Assembly (NCBI GenBank): GCA_964428015.1
Contig: CAYRWR010000001.1
Location: 1 to 64,000, forward strand
Reading direction: 5' to 3'
Source: CAYRWR01 sp964428015
GTDB lineage: Bacteria > Spirochaetota > Brevinematia > Brevinematales > CAYRWR01
DNA length: 64,000 bases
A model generated the notes under the pieces. That model was not told the DNA's origin and searched no databases. It saw nothing but the letters and a program-made list of their open reading frames with translations. Of the stretch, positions 33,830-42,500 are shown one piece after another. How positions within the stretch are numbered: position 1 is the first letter of the stretch; every line of letters starts with the position of its first letter. A program made the translations under genes and the position numbers.

Positions 33830-34579
33830 TTATATTTTCATTTTACCTATCTGGATACTGGGCGGCTGTTCCGAGCTCACATGCAGGCCGCATTCTTTAT
33901 GTTCCGGGCTTTCCCACCACCAGCGTCCGGCACGCAGGTCTTCCCCTTCCTGTATGGGCCGGGTACAGGGCGCGCATCCGATAGAGGGAAAGTGCCGATC
34001 CTGTAAAGGGTTATAGGGGATATTATGCTCCCGGACAAACTGCCACACCTGCTCATAGCTCCAGTCTGCGATGGGATTGATCTTGACCATATGGTGATCC
34101 TCGTCCCATTGTATCTTATGCAGATGGGTCCGGGTCACAGCCTGATCCCGACGCAGGCCGGTGATCCAGGCATCCAGTGTGGACAGCATCTTGTTGAGAG
34201 GCTGTACCTTTCGGATACCGCAGCACTGCTTACGGTTTTCCACACTGTCGTAAAAGAGATTGATGCCCTTGGCTTCTACCATTTCCCGCACCGCATCCGC
34301 TTCAGGAAACAGGATCTCAAATTGCAGGTCATAGGTTTTGTTGGTTCGGTCTATCACATCGTAGGTTTCAGGAAACAGTCTGCCTGTATCCAGTGAAAAC
34401 ACCCGGGGCTGCCGCACCTGTTCCTGGAGGAGCCAGGTAACTGCCTGATCTTCAATACTGAGACTGGAAGCCAGAGCCATTTTGTCCCTACCGATGTGCT
34501 CAATAGCCCAGGCTATGATGTCACGGGCATCTTTATTGTCCATCTCATCCTGAAGTTTTAATATCTCTTCTCTGGTCAA
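33830..34579 (-). CDS. cysH: Adenylyl-sulfate (APS) reductase, [4Fe-4S] type
   Basis: 249 aa, TTG start 6 nt after AGGAG. PP-loop reductase with 'ALASSLSIEDQAV' at the start, the two cysteine pairs Cys119-Cys120 ('KQCCGIRKV') and Cys202-x-x-Cys205 ('GCAPC') that bind [4Fe-4S], and catalytic Cys230 in 'ECGLH'. The cluster marks an APS-type rather than PAPS-type enzyme. It reduces APS to sulfite and AMP with thioredoxin. It is the last gene of the operon with cysD, cysN, cysteate synthase and the acyltransferase, so its sulfite could feed cysteate directly. Confidence 0.94.
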   Translation of the reverse strand: MTREEILKLQDEMDNKDARDIIAWAIEHIGRDKMALASSLSIEDQAVTWLLQEQVRQPRVFSLDTGRLFPETYDVIDRTNKTYDLQFEILFPEADAVREMVEAKGINLFYDSVENRKQCCGIRKVQPLNKMLSTLDAWITGLRRDQAVTRTHLHKIQWDEDHHMVKINPIADWSYEQVWQFVREHNIPYNPLQDRHFPSIGCAPCTRPIQEGEDLRAGRWWWESPEHKECGLHVSSEQPPSIQIGKMKI

Positions 34580-34600
34580 TATTTTCTCCTCTGTAGAGGG

Positions 34601-35863
34601 TTAATCGTCTGTATCCACACCATAGATCTTCTGTATCATGGCTTCCGGCATTTCCTGTTTAACTTTGAGTTCATCTCTCATGTTTTTAAAAGCTTCTACG
34701 GTAGCGTGAATCTGTTCGGGGGTATGGCGGGTAGTAGGTATCATGCGGATCAATGCCAGTCCGCGGGGAATCACCGGATAGACCACGGCAGATACAAATA
34801 CTCCATGTTCCCGGAGGTAATGCATGATCTTGGTTACCATTTCTTCCCCTTCGGGGATAAAGACAGGTACGATTGCAGAGGGGACATCAGCTACATAGTA
34901 TCCAATATCACGCAGGCCTTTCTGAAGCATGTCTTTATTGGCGAAGGTTTTGGCTCTGAGATCATCACCGGCTATCAGTTTCTGCAGGGTCCTTTCCAGG
35001 GTCTTGACATAAATCATGGGTAAGGACTTGGCAAAAATCTGGGTACGGGCATTGTAGCGTATCCAGTCCACTACCTGTGCGTCAGCCGCGGTAAACCCGC
35101 CGATGGAGGCAAAGGACTTGGCAAAGGTACCGAAATACACTTCGATTTTATCCTGGACACCCAGATAATCTGCAGTACCACGGCCCTTTTCTCCCATCAT
35201 ACCGATACCATGGGCATCGTCAATGAACATGGTAGCTTCATACTTTTCCTTGAGCTCTGTCATTTCTTTCAGCTTGGCCAGATCTCCTGTCATACCATAG
35301 ACGCCTTCAGACAGCATCAAAATACCGCCTTTACGGTCTTCATTGGCCTTTTTCAGTACAGATTCCAGGCTGTTCATATCATTGTGCCGGAACAGGCGCA
35401 TCTTACCGTTGGCTCCCAGCGCGGAGTCTACGATACAGGCATGAGACAGTTTGTCCATGATAATGGTGTCTTCCGGTCCTACCAGAGACTGTACGGTACC
35501 CAGGACACCCAGGTATCCGAAATTGAACAGAATCGCGCTTTCTTTCTGGGCAAATTCAGCCAGATCTTTTTCAAATTTAATATGCTCAGGTGTGTTGCCT
35601 GACATCATGCGAGATCCCATGGGCCCGGAGACACCCCAGGTCTTGGCTGTCTCTATGGCGATCTGTTTGATTTCGTCATCTTCAGCCAATCCCAGATAAT
35701 TGTTAACAGACCACATGATCTGTTCCTTACCTTTGAATCTCATGGTTGTACCGGGAGGTGTTTCCAGAGCGGGTAATGTCAACACATCCTCATGAGACAT
35801 ACGATACTGGGCAAAAAAACCGCCATCCGAATAACATTTATCAAAGATACTGGGTTTGGCCAT
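34601..35863 (-). CDS. Alpha-oxoamine synthase, probable cysteate fatty-acyltransferase (sulfonolipid synthesis)
   Basis: 420 aa. PLP fold-type I with 'WSVNNYLGLA' (51-60), 'DDAHG' 215-219 and PLP Lys249 in 'TFAKSFASIGGF'. Family members make 2-amino-3-ketobutyrate, 8-amino-7-oxononanoate, sphingoid bases or, in Bacteroidota, 3-ketocapnine from cysteate plus acyl-CoA. Segments 'MGSRMMSGNTPEH', 'YNARTQIFAKSLPM' and 'VVYPVIPRGLALIRMIPTT' match what I know of the last group. The next gene upstream is cysteate synthase, which strongly favours cysteate as amino acid. A dedicated 3-ketocapnine reductase is not visible. Alternative: glycine C-acetyltransferase, less likely by context. Confidence 0.78.
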   Translation of the reverse strand: MAKPSIFDKCYSDGGFFAQYRMSHEDVLTLPALETPPGTTMRFKGKEQIMWSVNNYLGLAEDDEIKQIAIETAKTWGVSGPMGSRMMSGNTPEHIKFEKDLAEFAQKESAILFNFGYLGVLGTVQSLVGPEDTIIMDKLSHACIVDSALGANGKMRLFRHNDMNSLESVLKKANEDRKGGILMLSEGVYGMTGDLAKLKEMTELKEKYEATMFIDDAHGIGMMGEKGRGTADYLGVQDKIEVYFGTFAKSFASIGGFTAADAQVVDWIRYNARTQIFAKSLPMIYVKTLERTLQKLIAGDDLRAKTFANKDMLQKGLRDIGYYVADVPSAIVPVFIPEGEEMVTKIMHYLREHGVFVSAVVYPVIPRGLALIRMIPTTRHTPEQIHATVEAFKNMRDELKVKQEMPEAMIQKIYGVDTDD

Positions 35864-35866
35864 GGC

Positions 35867-37156
35867 CTATCCTCCACTGTATATTTTATCTATTTCCTGC
35901 TTAACTGTTGCTGTATTAAAATCAGAGGGCATGACCTTCCCGTGTACAGGAAAAGCATGTACCTGATGTTCTTTTAATACCCTCTGACTACCGCCCCCTG
36001 TAATATTGAGCATGATAAGGGCGTCTTTTTTTACCCTGCCTGTTTCCAGTTCATGAATAAGAGAAGCAAAGGCTATAGATGCCGCGGGACAGATATCAAT
36101 GCCCTCGGCGTCACGAAATAACTCACCTGCTTTTATAGCGGCTTCATTGTCCGCAGCCAATACTTCACCCTCAGTATCAGTCAAAGCATCAAATAATCCA
36201 CCCTTTAGTCCCCAGGGTGGTTTACGGTTGGAAAGCACTTTGGCATTGATGATATCTATCTGATATTTACTTTCACTTTCAGAAGGGCATAGAAAATCTC
36301 TGGACCGTTTATTCCAACTCTCCACCATGGGGATGAAGGGCAGGTTTTGTGAAACCATGAGCTTCATCTTTCGGTCGCCATAGAGGCCGCTCTGTAAAAA
36401 TCGCAGATTAGCTTCCCAGGCTGCTATAGCTCCGGTCCCGCTGCCCACTGCTTGAAAATAGTATTCCGGAATCTCACCGATGGTAGTGACAGCTGAATAA
36501 ACGGTAGTAGACATCCCGTCTCTTCTGGCTACGTTTTTAGCCCCGCCCTCTGCCTGGAAACCCGGAAGGGAGACTACCATATTAGAAAGATGGATAGCAT
36601 CAAAATAGTCAGCATCACCGCCAGCCACCAGTACTTTAACACAATCATGCATGGGATCAATGGTCCAAAGATTAGGCAATGCCGCTTCAGGTACGACCAG
36701 AATCAGGGGGATGTTGTTCTGTGAACACACCCTGGCAAAAGCCCGGGCTGTATTTCCGGCAGAGGCGACCACCAGAGTATCCTTCTGATCCTGGGGGAGT
36801 CTGGCCGCGACTGTGAAAGCCTCACATTCCTTAAAAGTCCCGGACATCATACGGGCACCCCTTTCCGGCCAATAGCCGTTAAAGGTGATCCATAGACGTG
36901 TAGTGCCTAATCGGCGGTTGATATTTTCAGACTGGAAGGTGATGGGTGACCCGGAAGCATTTAGACGGCGATGTACAGGCATCCAGTCATAAAAGCGGTA
37001 AATACCTTCTTCCCATGGGCCGGGCTTCAGGACTTTTGCGTCATAATGAGTACGAATCAGGCCCGGTTCGCTGCACTGTGGACAATCCAGAACTTTGCCA
37101 TCATCCTCGATTTCACGGCCACATTTCAGACATTTTATTTTATAGTGTTTTTCCAT
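35867..37156 (-). CDS. Cysteate synthase (threonine-synthase-like)
   Basis: 429 aa. An N-terminal zinc ribbon (Cys9, Cys12, Cys25, Cys28) leads into a PLP fold-type II enzyme with Lys109 in 'GTFKECEAF'. 'TFNGYWPERGA' (91-101), '(V)ASAGNTARAFA', 'YFQAVGSGTGAIAAWEA' and 'EGIDICPAASIA' are marks of the cysteate-synthase branch known from methanogens (sulfite plus O-phospho-L-serine to L-cysteate), not of ordinary threonine synthase. In the operon it lies between the sulfite-producing enzymes and an acyltransferase of sulfonolipid type, which agrees with the assignment. Confidence 0.85.
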   Translation of the reverse strand: MEKHYKIKCLKCGREIEDDGKVLDCPQCSEPGLIRTHYDAKVLKPGPWEEGIYRFYDWMPVHRRLNASGSPITFQSENINRRLGTTRLWITFNGYWPERGARMMSGTFKECEAFTVAARLPQDQKDTLVVASAGNTARAFARVCSQNNIPLILVVPEAALPNLWTIDPMHDCVKVLVAGGDADYFDAIHLSNMVVSLPGFQAEGGAKNVARRDGMSTTVYSAVTTIGEIPEYYFQAVGSGTGAIAAWEANLRFLQSGLYGDRKMKLMVSQNLPFIPMVESWNKRSRDFLCPSESESKYQIDIINAKVLSNRKPPWGLKGGLFDALTDTEGEVLAADNEAAIKAGELFRDAEGIDICPAASIAFASLIHELETGRVKKDALIMLNITGGGSQRVLKEHQVHAFPVHGKVMPSDFNTATVKQEIDKIYSGG

Positions 37157-37162
37157 CGTTTC

Positions 37163-38974
37163 CTACCAGGGGCGGAAGATGACACCCAGGTTCATCAACC
37201 GCTCTTCTATCTGACTGGTGGCTTCTTCCGGTTTATTTTCTTCCCAGATATGAAAGTCATAAGCGATATCGCTATTGACATTTTCACCCATCCAGATAGT
37301 CTCTATACGCTGGGCGTCCACCACGGTCTTGATGATCTCCAGATCCGCCTGATTCAGGTCATCCGCTGTAATGACCAGAATTAACCCGGCATCCATCAGG
37401 ATATAGGCTACTTCTGCCAGACGCCGTATATGCTCACGGCGGTGCTCTTCTTCTTTAGTGATATCAGCGTCTACGCCCAGGAGTACATTACCGATCCCCA
37501 GATAATAGATTTCCTTACCTTCCGAAAACAGCTTCCACTCCAGCTGTTTTGCGGTATCTTTCTTGCCTACTCCATGGGGGCCGGTGAGGATGACCAACAT
37601 GGATTTCTGGTTATAGCGCCGGGAGCGCTGCATGGGTGAAATTTTACTCTTTTCCCATTTAAAATTACGCAGCATCACAAAATCACGTACCCAGGACTGC
37701 TGGTCAGTAAGAGCTTCTCTTATGATACCCCCGCCCCAGATTTCGTAGTCATCTACCAGTACAAACCGGCTGGTTTTATCCAGCTCGTCCGCCAGGTCAA
37801 AAGCAATAGGTTTGGCTAAAGAGAGTACACATTCAGCTACGTCATGACGCCCTATAAAATCTTTTTTCTCAGCGGTCTGAAGATTGGAGGCATCAATGAC
37901 CCTTATAATTTCTTCCAGACGGGCAGTTACTTTTATGGCGCCGACTTTGAACAGATAATCCTTTTTCTTAACCAGAGGATTTTTACCCAGCCAGAACAGG
38001 TTTACCTTGATGCGGGTAGTGACATGAGGCAGTTTTTCTTTTGATTTGGCCATGATTTCACCGCGGGTCACGTATATCTGCTCAGTGAGGGTAAAGCCCG
38101 GGGCCATCCCCGCACTTACCTCAGTACCCAGGTCGCCGTTGAAATATTCAATGGACTTGATCTTACTTTTCTTACCGGAGGGGAGGAAAATGACTTCTTC
38201 TCCGGCTTTGATACTACCGGTTTCTATAGTCCCGGCTACAATGCGCCGGTCATCTCCAAAATTGGTGAATTTATAGACACCCTGCACCGGCATACGAAAA
38301 GGCTGATCGGATCGGGCTTCTTCTTTGGTAAATTCATCCAGCATTCCCAGTACAGAGAATCCCTTGTACCAGGGCATTTTGTTACTCAGAGCAGCGATAC
38401 TGTCCCCTTCACGCGCGGAAATGGGGATAAAGGTACGGGCTTCCACATTGATCTCTTTGAGAAATGCAGTGTATTCTTTCACAATATCGTTGAAGACTTT
38501 TTCACTATAATCGGCCAGATCCATCTTGTTGACCAGGACTGCAATCTGAGAGATACCCAGCATAGACATCATATAACCGTGACGGCGTGAATTCTCCTGG
38601 ACACCTTCTGCGGCGTCTATGACCAGCAGAGCTGCTTCAGCACGGCTGGCCCCGGTGACCATGTTTTTAAGGAATTCTATATGTCCGGGGGCGTCTATAA
38701 TGATATAGTTTCTTTTCTGGGTCTTGAAGAACACCCGGGCGGAATCAATGGTGATCCCCTGGTCCTGTTCGTCCTTGAGGGCGTCAATCAGAAAAGCATA
38801 TTCAAACGGTTTGGAATTCCGCTTACAGGTATCCTGGACCTGCTGCAGCTTGCCTTTGGGCAGGGAATTAGTATCAGCCAGGAGGCGTCCGATCACCGTA
38901 CTCTTGCCATGATCCACATGACCGGCAATCACGATGTTCATCTGTTCTTTTTCATCTATGGCTTGTGTATGCAT
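37163..38974 (-). CDS. cysN: Sulfate adenylyltransferase GTPase subunit CysN with degenerate APS-kinase-like tail
   Basis: 603 aa from the ATG behind GGAGGAG. Residues 1-425 are CysN, an EF-Tu-like GTPase ('GHVDHGKS' 18-25, 'DAPGH', 'NKMD'). Residues 455-603 resemble CysC, but the P-loop reads G-P-H-G-V-G-K-K-D (465-473) with Lys in place of the Ser/Thr after the key Lys, and the substrate motif L-D-G-D-N-x-R reads L-G-I-G-N-V-L. APS-kinase activity is therefore doubtful. With an APS reductase in the operon, PAPS would not be needed. The tail may be regulatory or structural. Confidence 0.92.
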   Translation of the reverse strand: MHTQAIDEKEQMNIVIAGHVDHGKSTVIGRLLADTNSLPKGKLQQVQDTCKRNSKPFEYAFLIDALKDEQDQGITIDSARVFFKTQKRNYIIIDAPGHIEFLKNMVTGASRAEAALLVIDAAEGVQENSRRHGYMMSMLGISQIAVLVNKMDLADYSEKVFNDIVKEYTAFLKEINVEARTFIPISAREGDSIAALSNKMPWYKGFSVLGMLDEFTKEEARSDQPFRMPVQGVYKFTNFGDDRRIVAGTIETGSIKAGEEVIFLPSGKKSKIKSIEYFNGDLGTEVSAGMAPGFTLTEQIYVTRGEIMAKSKEKLPHVTTRIKVNLFWLGKNPLVKKKDYLFKVGAIKVTARLEEIIRVIDASNLQTAEKKDFIGRHDVAECVLSLAKPIAFDLADELDKTSRFVLVDDYEIWGGGIIREALTDQQSWVRDFVMLRNFKWEKSKISPMQRSRRYNQKSMLVILTGPHGVGKKDTAKQLEWKLFSEGKEIYYLGIGNVLLGVDADITKEEEHRREHIRRLAEVAYILMDAGLILVITADDLNQADLEIIKTVVDAQRIETIWMGENVNSDIAYDFHIWEENKPEEATSQIEERLMNLGVIFRPW

Positions 38975-38997
38975 TTTAATAGTCTCCTCCATGAATC

Positions 38998-39882
38998 CTA
39001 CATGTATCCCGAACGGCGTAATGTCTCCAGTCCGGCGGCCCCGTCTTCAGCATCCTGGGCCCGGCCGCTTCTTTCCGCGATATCGGCGAATTTTCCGGTC
39101 TTGAGTTCTGTGATGATATCTTCTACATTTTTAGCGGTAGATTCGACAGAAGATGTACAGGGATAGCAGCCCAGACTGCGGTAGCGTTTGCCCTCACCCT
39201 GATCATAATAGAGGCTGACTGTGGGGATTTTTTCTCTCTGGATATACTCCCAGATATTGAGCTCTGTCCAGTCCAGCAGAGGGTGTATGCGAACATGGGT
39301 ACCCGGGGCAAAATCCGTCTTGTATTGATTCCAGAATTCAGGGGGCTGTTCAGAGATATTCCAGTCATTTTGTTTATCACGGGGAGAAAAATATCTTTCC
39401 TTGGAGCGGCTGCCTTCTTCATCAGAACGTACGCCCACTATAACTCCGGTATAGGGTTCAGTATTGGTATCTACTTCATATTCTTTCTTGTCGTGATTAA
39501 ATCGGTAGCGTTTACCTTTTCCGCTGAGAGTGTTTTTTAGAGCGGTGGATTTTAACAACCCGCAGCAGGCGATACGGTCAAGTGCGCCGTCCGGAAAAGT
39601 CTGTTTGGCAGCCAGGGCTTCTTCATTCTGACCCACTACCATATTCAGATTCCATTCCGCTGCCATCCGGTCGCGATACTGAATCATTTCAGGGATTTTA
39701 AAATTGGTATCAATGTGAACCAGCGGAAAAGGGACATGTCCGAAAAAAGCCTTGCGCGCCAGCCATAGCAATACGGTGGAATCTTTCCCTATTGACCACA
39801 GCATGCACATGTTTTTAAAATTGGCATAGGCTTCCCGGAATATGTGAATGGAGACATTCTCCAGCTGGTCTAAATGATCCAT
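38998..39882 (-). CDS. cysD: Sulfate adenylyltransferase subunit CysD
   Basis: 294 aa. PP-loop ATP sulfurylase: 'MLWSIGKDSTVLLWLARKAF' contains the S-x-G-K-D-S nucleotide loop, followed by 'HIDTNFKIPEM' and '(V)GVRSDEEGSRSKER'. With CysN it makes APS from sulfate and ATP, driven by GTP hydrolysis. First gene of the five-gene cys/sulfonolipid operon, with ATG after AAGGAG and a promoter about 50 bp upstream. No sulfate transporter is encoded in the window. Confidence 0.96.
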   Translation of the reverse strand: MDHLDQLENVSIHIFREAYANFKNMCMLWSIGKDSTVLLWLARKAFFGHVPFPLVHIDTNFKIPEMIQYRDRMAAEWNLNMVVGQNEEALAAKQTFPDGALDRIACCGLLKSTALKNTLSGKGKRYRFNHDKKEYEVDTNTEPYTGVIVGVRSDEEGSRSKERYFSPRDKQNDWNISEQPPEFWNQYKTDFAPGTHVRIHPLLDWTELNIWEYIQREKIPTVSLYYDQGEGKRYRSLGCYPCTSSVESTAKNVEDIITELKTGKFADIAERSGRAQDAEDGAAGLETLRRSGYM

Positions 39883-39932
39883 AACCTTTCTCCTTGGGGC
39901 GGTGCATCTGCCGCATCAAAATTCTTCAAAAT

Positions 39933-39961
39933 ATTTTATATGATAAGTGTAAAAATCTCAA
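39933..39961 (-). promoter_or_regulatory. Promoter of the cysD operon
   Basis: Minus strand TTGAGA (39961-39956), 17 nt, TAAAAT (39938-39933). The hcyS/sir palindrome is absent, so this operon seems to be under different control. Confidence 0.65.
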
Positions 39962-40007
39962 GACTTTAGCCAGCTGAACAGGCCCATTCAGATATAGCAT
40001 TCCGGTC

Positions 40008-40036
40008 TTGACAATCTCTCCTGATCCCGTGATAAT
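40008..40036 (+). promoter_or_regulatory. Promoter of the MtfA-like peptidase gene
   Basis: TTGACA (40008-40013), 17 nt, GATAAT (40031-40036). It overlaps an apparent longer reading of the gene, which shows that translation begins at 40065. Confidence 0.75.
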
Positions 40037-40064
40037 ACGTCATGTATTCCCGGAGGCCATTCCC

Positions 40065-41033
40065 ATGGATAAGCTCTATAATGTATTAAGAAGAAAACAG
40101 GGTCAGGCACTGATAAAGGCATTGATTATTTCCCTGCTAGTCTCCATTGTACTTCTTTTTTTTATTGACATCTCATACCTCCCCTACCTAATAATACTGA
40201 GTCTGGTACTCATGGTTATCCAGCTTTTCACGGGACGGTGGCACCGCATCGGTAAGATACTGTTCAGTGTAAAAGATGATCTGTCAGAGTCTGAACAACA
40301 GATATTGCTCAACAGTGTCAGTTTTTATCGAACCCTGAATGAGGAAGAAAAATCTGTCTTCAGAAAAAGAGTTCAGCTCTTTTTGGCCAGTGTGCCAATA
40401 AAGCCCATAGACTGCATACTGAACCGAATGGACCATCTACTACTGGCGGCGGGAGCGGTAATCCCTGTTTTTCGTTTACCTTTGTGGGAATATCCACTGT
40501 CAGTGGTGCTGGTTTATCCCGGAGCCTTTGGAGATGATTTTTCTACCCGGGAAGAAGAGGCTGATTATGAAGGAATGGTACTGAATTATGATACTATGAT
40601 CCTGTCCCTGCAGGCTTTGCGCGAAGGGTTTACCCATCCTCACGACCACCATAATGTGGTGATACATGAATTCGTCCACAAACTGGATCAGGCTGACGGA
40701 AATATTGACGGCATTCCCGCGGCTCTTCTGCATCAGAGAAAACAGCTGCAGGAATGGAAGAGTATCATGAAACTGGAAAAAGAATCAATCCTGGCAGATC
40801 ATAGCGATATAGACCCCTATGCCGCGTCCCAGGAAGCAGAATTTTTTGCTGTGGTAAGTGAATATTTTTTCGAAGACCCGCAGACTATGGCTATAAAACA
40901 CCCTCGTTTATACCGCCTCCTGGCTGAAGTCTACCGTCAGGACTTTCTGACTGATGTCAAAGATACTTTTAGAAAAATAGTAAGGCAAAAACCCAAAAAA
41001 TACGCCTTGACTACCCGAAAGAATAATAAGTGA
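40065..41033 (+). CDS. MtfA-like zinc peptidase with N-terminal membrane segments
   Basis: 322 aa; ATG 9 nt behind GGAGG. Two hydrophobic stretches near 20-65 anchor it in the membrane. The rest is an M90/MtfA domain: zinc motif H-E-F-V-H in 'VVIHEFVHKLDQADG', then 'EAEFFAVVSEYFFEDP' with the third ligand Glu. MtfA of enteric bacteria links Mlc to glucose control and has weak aminopeptidase activity; many homologues have other roles. Divergent from cysD, with no evident functional tie to it. Confidence 0.85.
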   Translation: MDKLYNVLRRKQGQALIKALIISLLVSIVLLFFIDISYLPYLIILSLVLMVIQLFTGRWHRIGKILFSVKDDLSESEQQILLNSVSFYRTLNEEEKSVFRKRVQLFLASVPIKPIDCILNRMDHLLLAAGAVIPVFRLPLWEYPLSVVLVYPGAFGDDFSTREEEADYEGMVLNYDTMILSLQALREGFTHPHDHHNVVIHEFVHKLDQADGNIDGIPAALLHQRKQLQEWKSIMKLEKESILADHSDIDPYAASQEAEFFAVVSEYFFEDPQTMAIKHPRLYRLLAEVYRQDFLTDVKDTFRKIVRQKPKKYALTTRKNNK

Positions 41034-41070
41034 TATCCACCGGATATCAGGAATGAATACCTCAGAAAAC

Positions 41071-41703
41071 CTATTTATTCTGGTCGAATCCAATGATGAG
41101 ATGATGTCCGTCACAGAAAGGTTTATTCAGAGATTCACCACAACGGCATAATGTGTAGTGATCCGCAGTCTGGGGAACTGATTCCTGGTCATCTTCCAGC
41201 TGGATCCCACCTTTGACTTCCAGAGGCCCGTCTTTGCGGATACGGATGTACATTTCCGTCTCCCAATCAGTTACAGTCACGCCATCCCTGGTCCAGGACA
41301 AGGCTCCGGAGGGACACTGCCGGATAGTGGCTTCAATTCGTTCTGGATCGCTATTATCCGGCCAGATCCAGCGGAACTGCTGCTTTTTACGGAAGACCCG
41401 GGGGAGTTCGTGAAAACAGCTCCCATCATGGGAACAGATACCCCGGTTGTCATTGATAATGATTTTTTCACCCTTGTAGGATAGCACTTTGTCCGGAATG
41501 CGACCCGGGTATTTTTCTCCATAAAAACCCACCAGTCCATGTGTCCCGTCACAATAGGGTTTGTCCATGGATTGACCGCAGCGGCACAATGCCATCACCT
41601 CATCCACTTCCATGAGATTACCGTCACAGTCTATGAGTTTTTTTAGTTGATGAATGATAAAAGGTTGACCCAGCCGGGAAATGATCACAGGTTTATCTGA
41701 CAT
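41071..41703 (-). CDS. Tandem CDGSH iron-sulfur protein
   Basis: 210 aa. Two CDGSH [2Fe-2S] motifs: 'CRCGQSMDKPYCDGTH' around 40-55 and 'CRCGESLNKPFCDGHH' near 187-202. Between them lies a Fer4_19-like stretch ('GICSHDGSCFHEL', then 'IRQCPSGALSW') with further cysteines. This three-part arrangement is known in bacterial mitoNEET-like proteins thought to carry electrons or Fe-S clusters. It is convergent with mtfA; a stem GATATCC-acc-GGATATC (1033 onward) without T run lies between them. Confidence 0.85.
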   Translation of the reverse strand: MSDKPVIISRLGQPFIIHQLKKLIDCDGNLMEVDEVMALCRCGQSMDKPYCDGTHGLVGFYGEKYPGRIPDKVLSYKGEKIIINDNRGICSHDGSCFHELPRVFRKKQQFRWIWPDNSDPERIEATIRQCPSGALSWTRDGVTVTDWETEMYIRIRKDGPLEVKGGIQLEDDQESVPQTADHYTLCRCGESLNKPFCDGHHLIIGFDQNK

Positions 41704-41870
41704 TAAACTTCACCTTTGCTTCACAAATTAAATAATTATAGTATGGTTTATATAAAAAAATAAAGTGTATGATCAATTTTATCAACTCCTAATTTTTTAG
41801 CGATTTTAACAATTTCAGTTTATAATCTTCCGCAATTATTCATAAACAATACACAATAGAGGATAGACAC

Positions 41871-42317
41871 ATGAAGGAAAAGTCTTTTATCATTATCAAA
41901 CCTGACACAGTCCAGAGAGGGCTAATCGGAGAGATCCTGTGCCGCTTTGAAAAAAAAGGCCTCAAGATCGTGGGGATGAAGCTCACTAAGATTTCCAAGG
42001 AAACCGCAGAAGTTCATTATGGTGAGCATAAGGGCAAACCTTTTTATGATGAGCTGATCCAGTTTATCACCGCCTCCCCCGCTGTGCTGATGGCAGTGGA
42101 AGGAGACAACTGTGTCCACCTGACCCGTAAACTGGCCGGCGCTACCAAGATCGAGGATGCTGTGCCTGGAACTATCCGGGGAGATTATGCCAAGCATACC
42201 AACCGCAATATAGTCCACACATCTGATAGTGTTGACAGTGCCAAGAGAGAGCTGGAGCTGTTCTTCAAACCGGAAGAGATCCTGGCCTACGCCCGTAATA
42301 ACGACGAATGGATCTAA
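41871..42317 (+). CDS. ndk: Nucleoside diphosphate kinase
   Basis: 148 aa. Begins 'KSFIIIKPDTVQRGLIGEI' and has the phospho-histidine in 'NRNIVHTSDSVDSAKREL', where the usual Gly after His is Thr. It balances NTP pools by phosphate transfer. Single-gene unit with a terminator after the stop. A TATAAT about 50 bp upstream is the only promoter hint. Confidence 0.96.
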   Translation: MKEKSFIIIKPDTVQRGLIGEILCRFEKKGLKIVGMKLTKISKETAEVHYGEHKGKPFYDELIQFITASPAVLMAVEGDNCVHLTRKLAGATKIEDAVPGTIRGDYAKHTNRNIVHTSDSVDSAKRELELFFKPEEILAYARNNDEWI

Positions 42318-42351
42318 GCAAAGCCGGTATTAGTTTTTGTAAAACAAATAG

Positions 42352-42384
42352 CTCCTGGAGAATAAATTCACCAGGAGTTTTTTT
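42352..42384 (+). terminator. Rho-independent terminator after ndk
   Basis: CTCCTGG (42352-42358), 12-nt loop, CCAGGAG (42371-42377), then seven T. Confidence 0.88.
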
Positions 42385-42440
42385 ATGCCCGGTTTTAGCC
42401 GGATAACATTCAAACTTAAGGAGTATGCCGGAAATAACCA

Positions 42441-42468
42441 TTGAAATCTGACCTTATGATGCTATAAT
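42441..42468 (+). promoter_or_regulatory. Promoter of the DUF2259-like gene
   Basis: TTGAAA (42441-42446), 16 nt, TATAAT (42463-42468), 32 bp before the ATG. Confidence 0.65.
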
Positions 42469-42500
42469 ATTACAATTATTACACTTTCCGGAGTACAGTC

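Noticed and set aside
33752..34006. Plus-strand reading over the cysH 3' end
   Set aside because: Overlaps cysH in antisense, contains the terminator and has no ribosome site or family resemblance.
33830..34579. PAPS reductase
   Set aside because: The two cysteine pairs for [4Fe-4S] are present, which marks APS reductase.
34601..37156. Threonine degradation/synthesis pair (kbl and thrC)
   Set aside because: The thrC-like protein carries cysteate-synthase features and the operon is a sulfite-producing one, so threonine metabolism is a poorer explanation.
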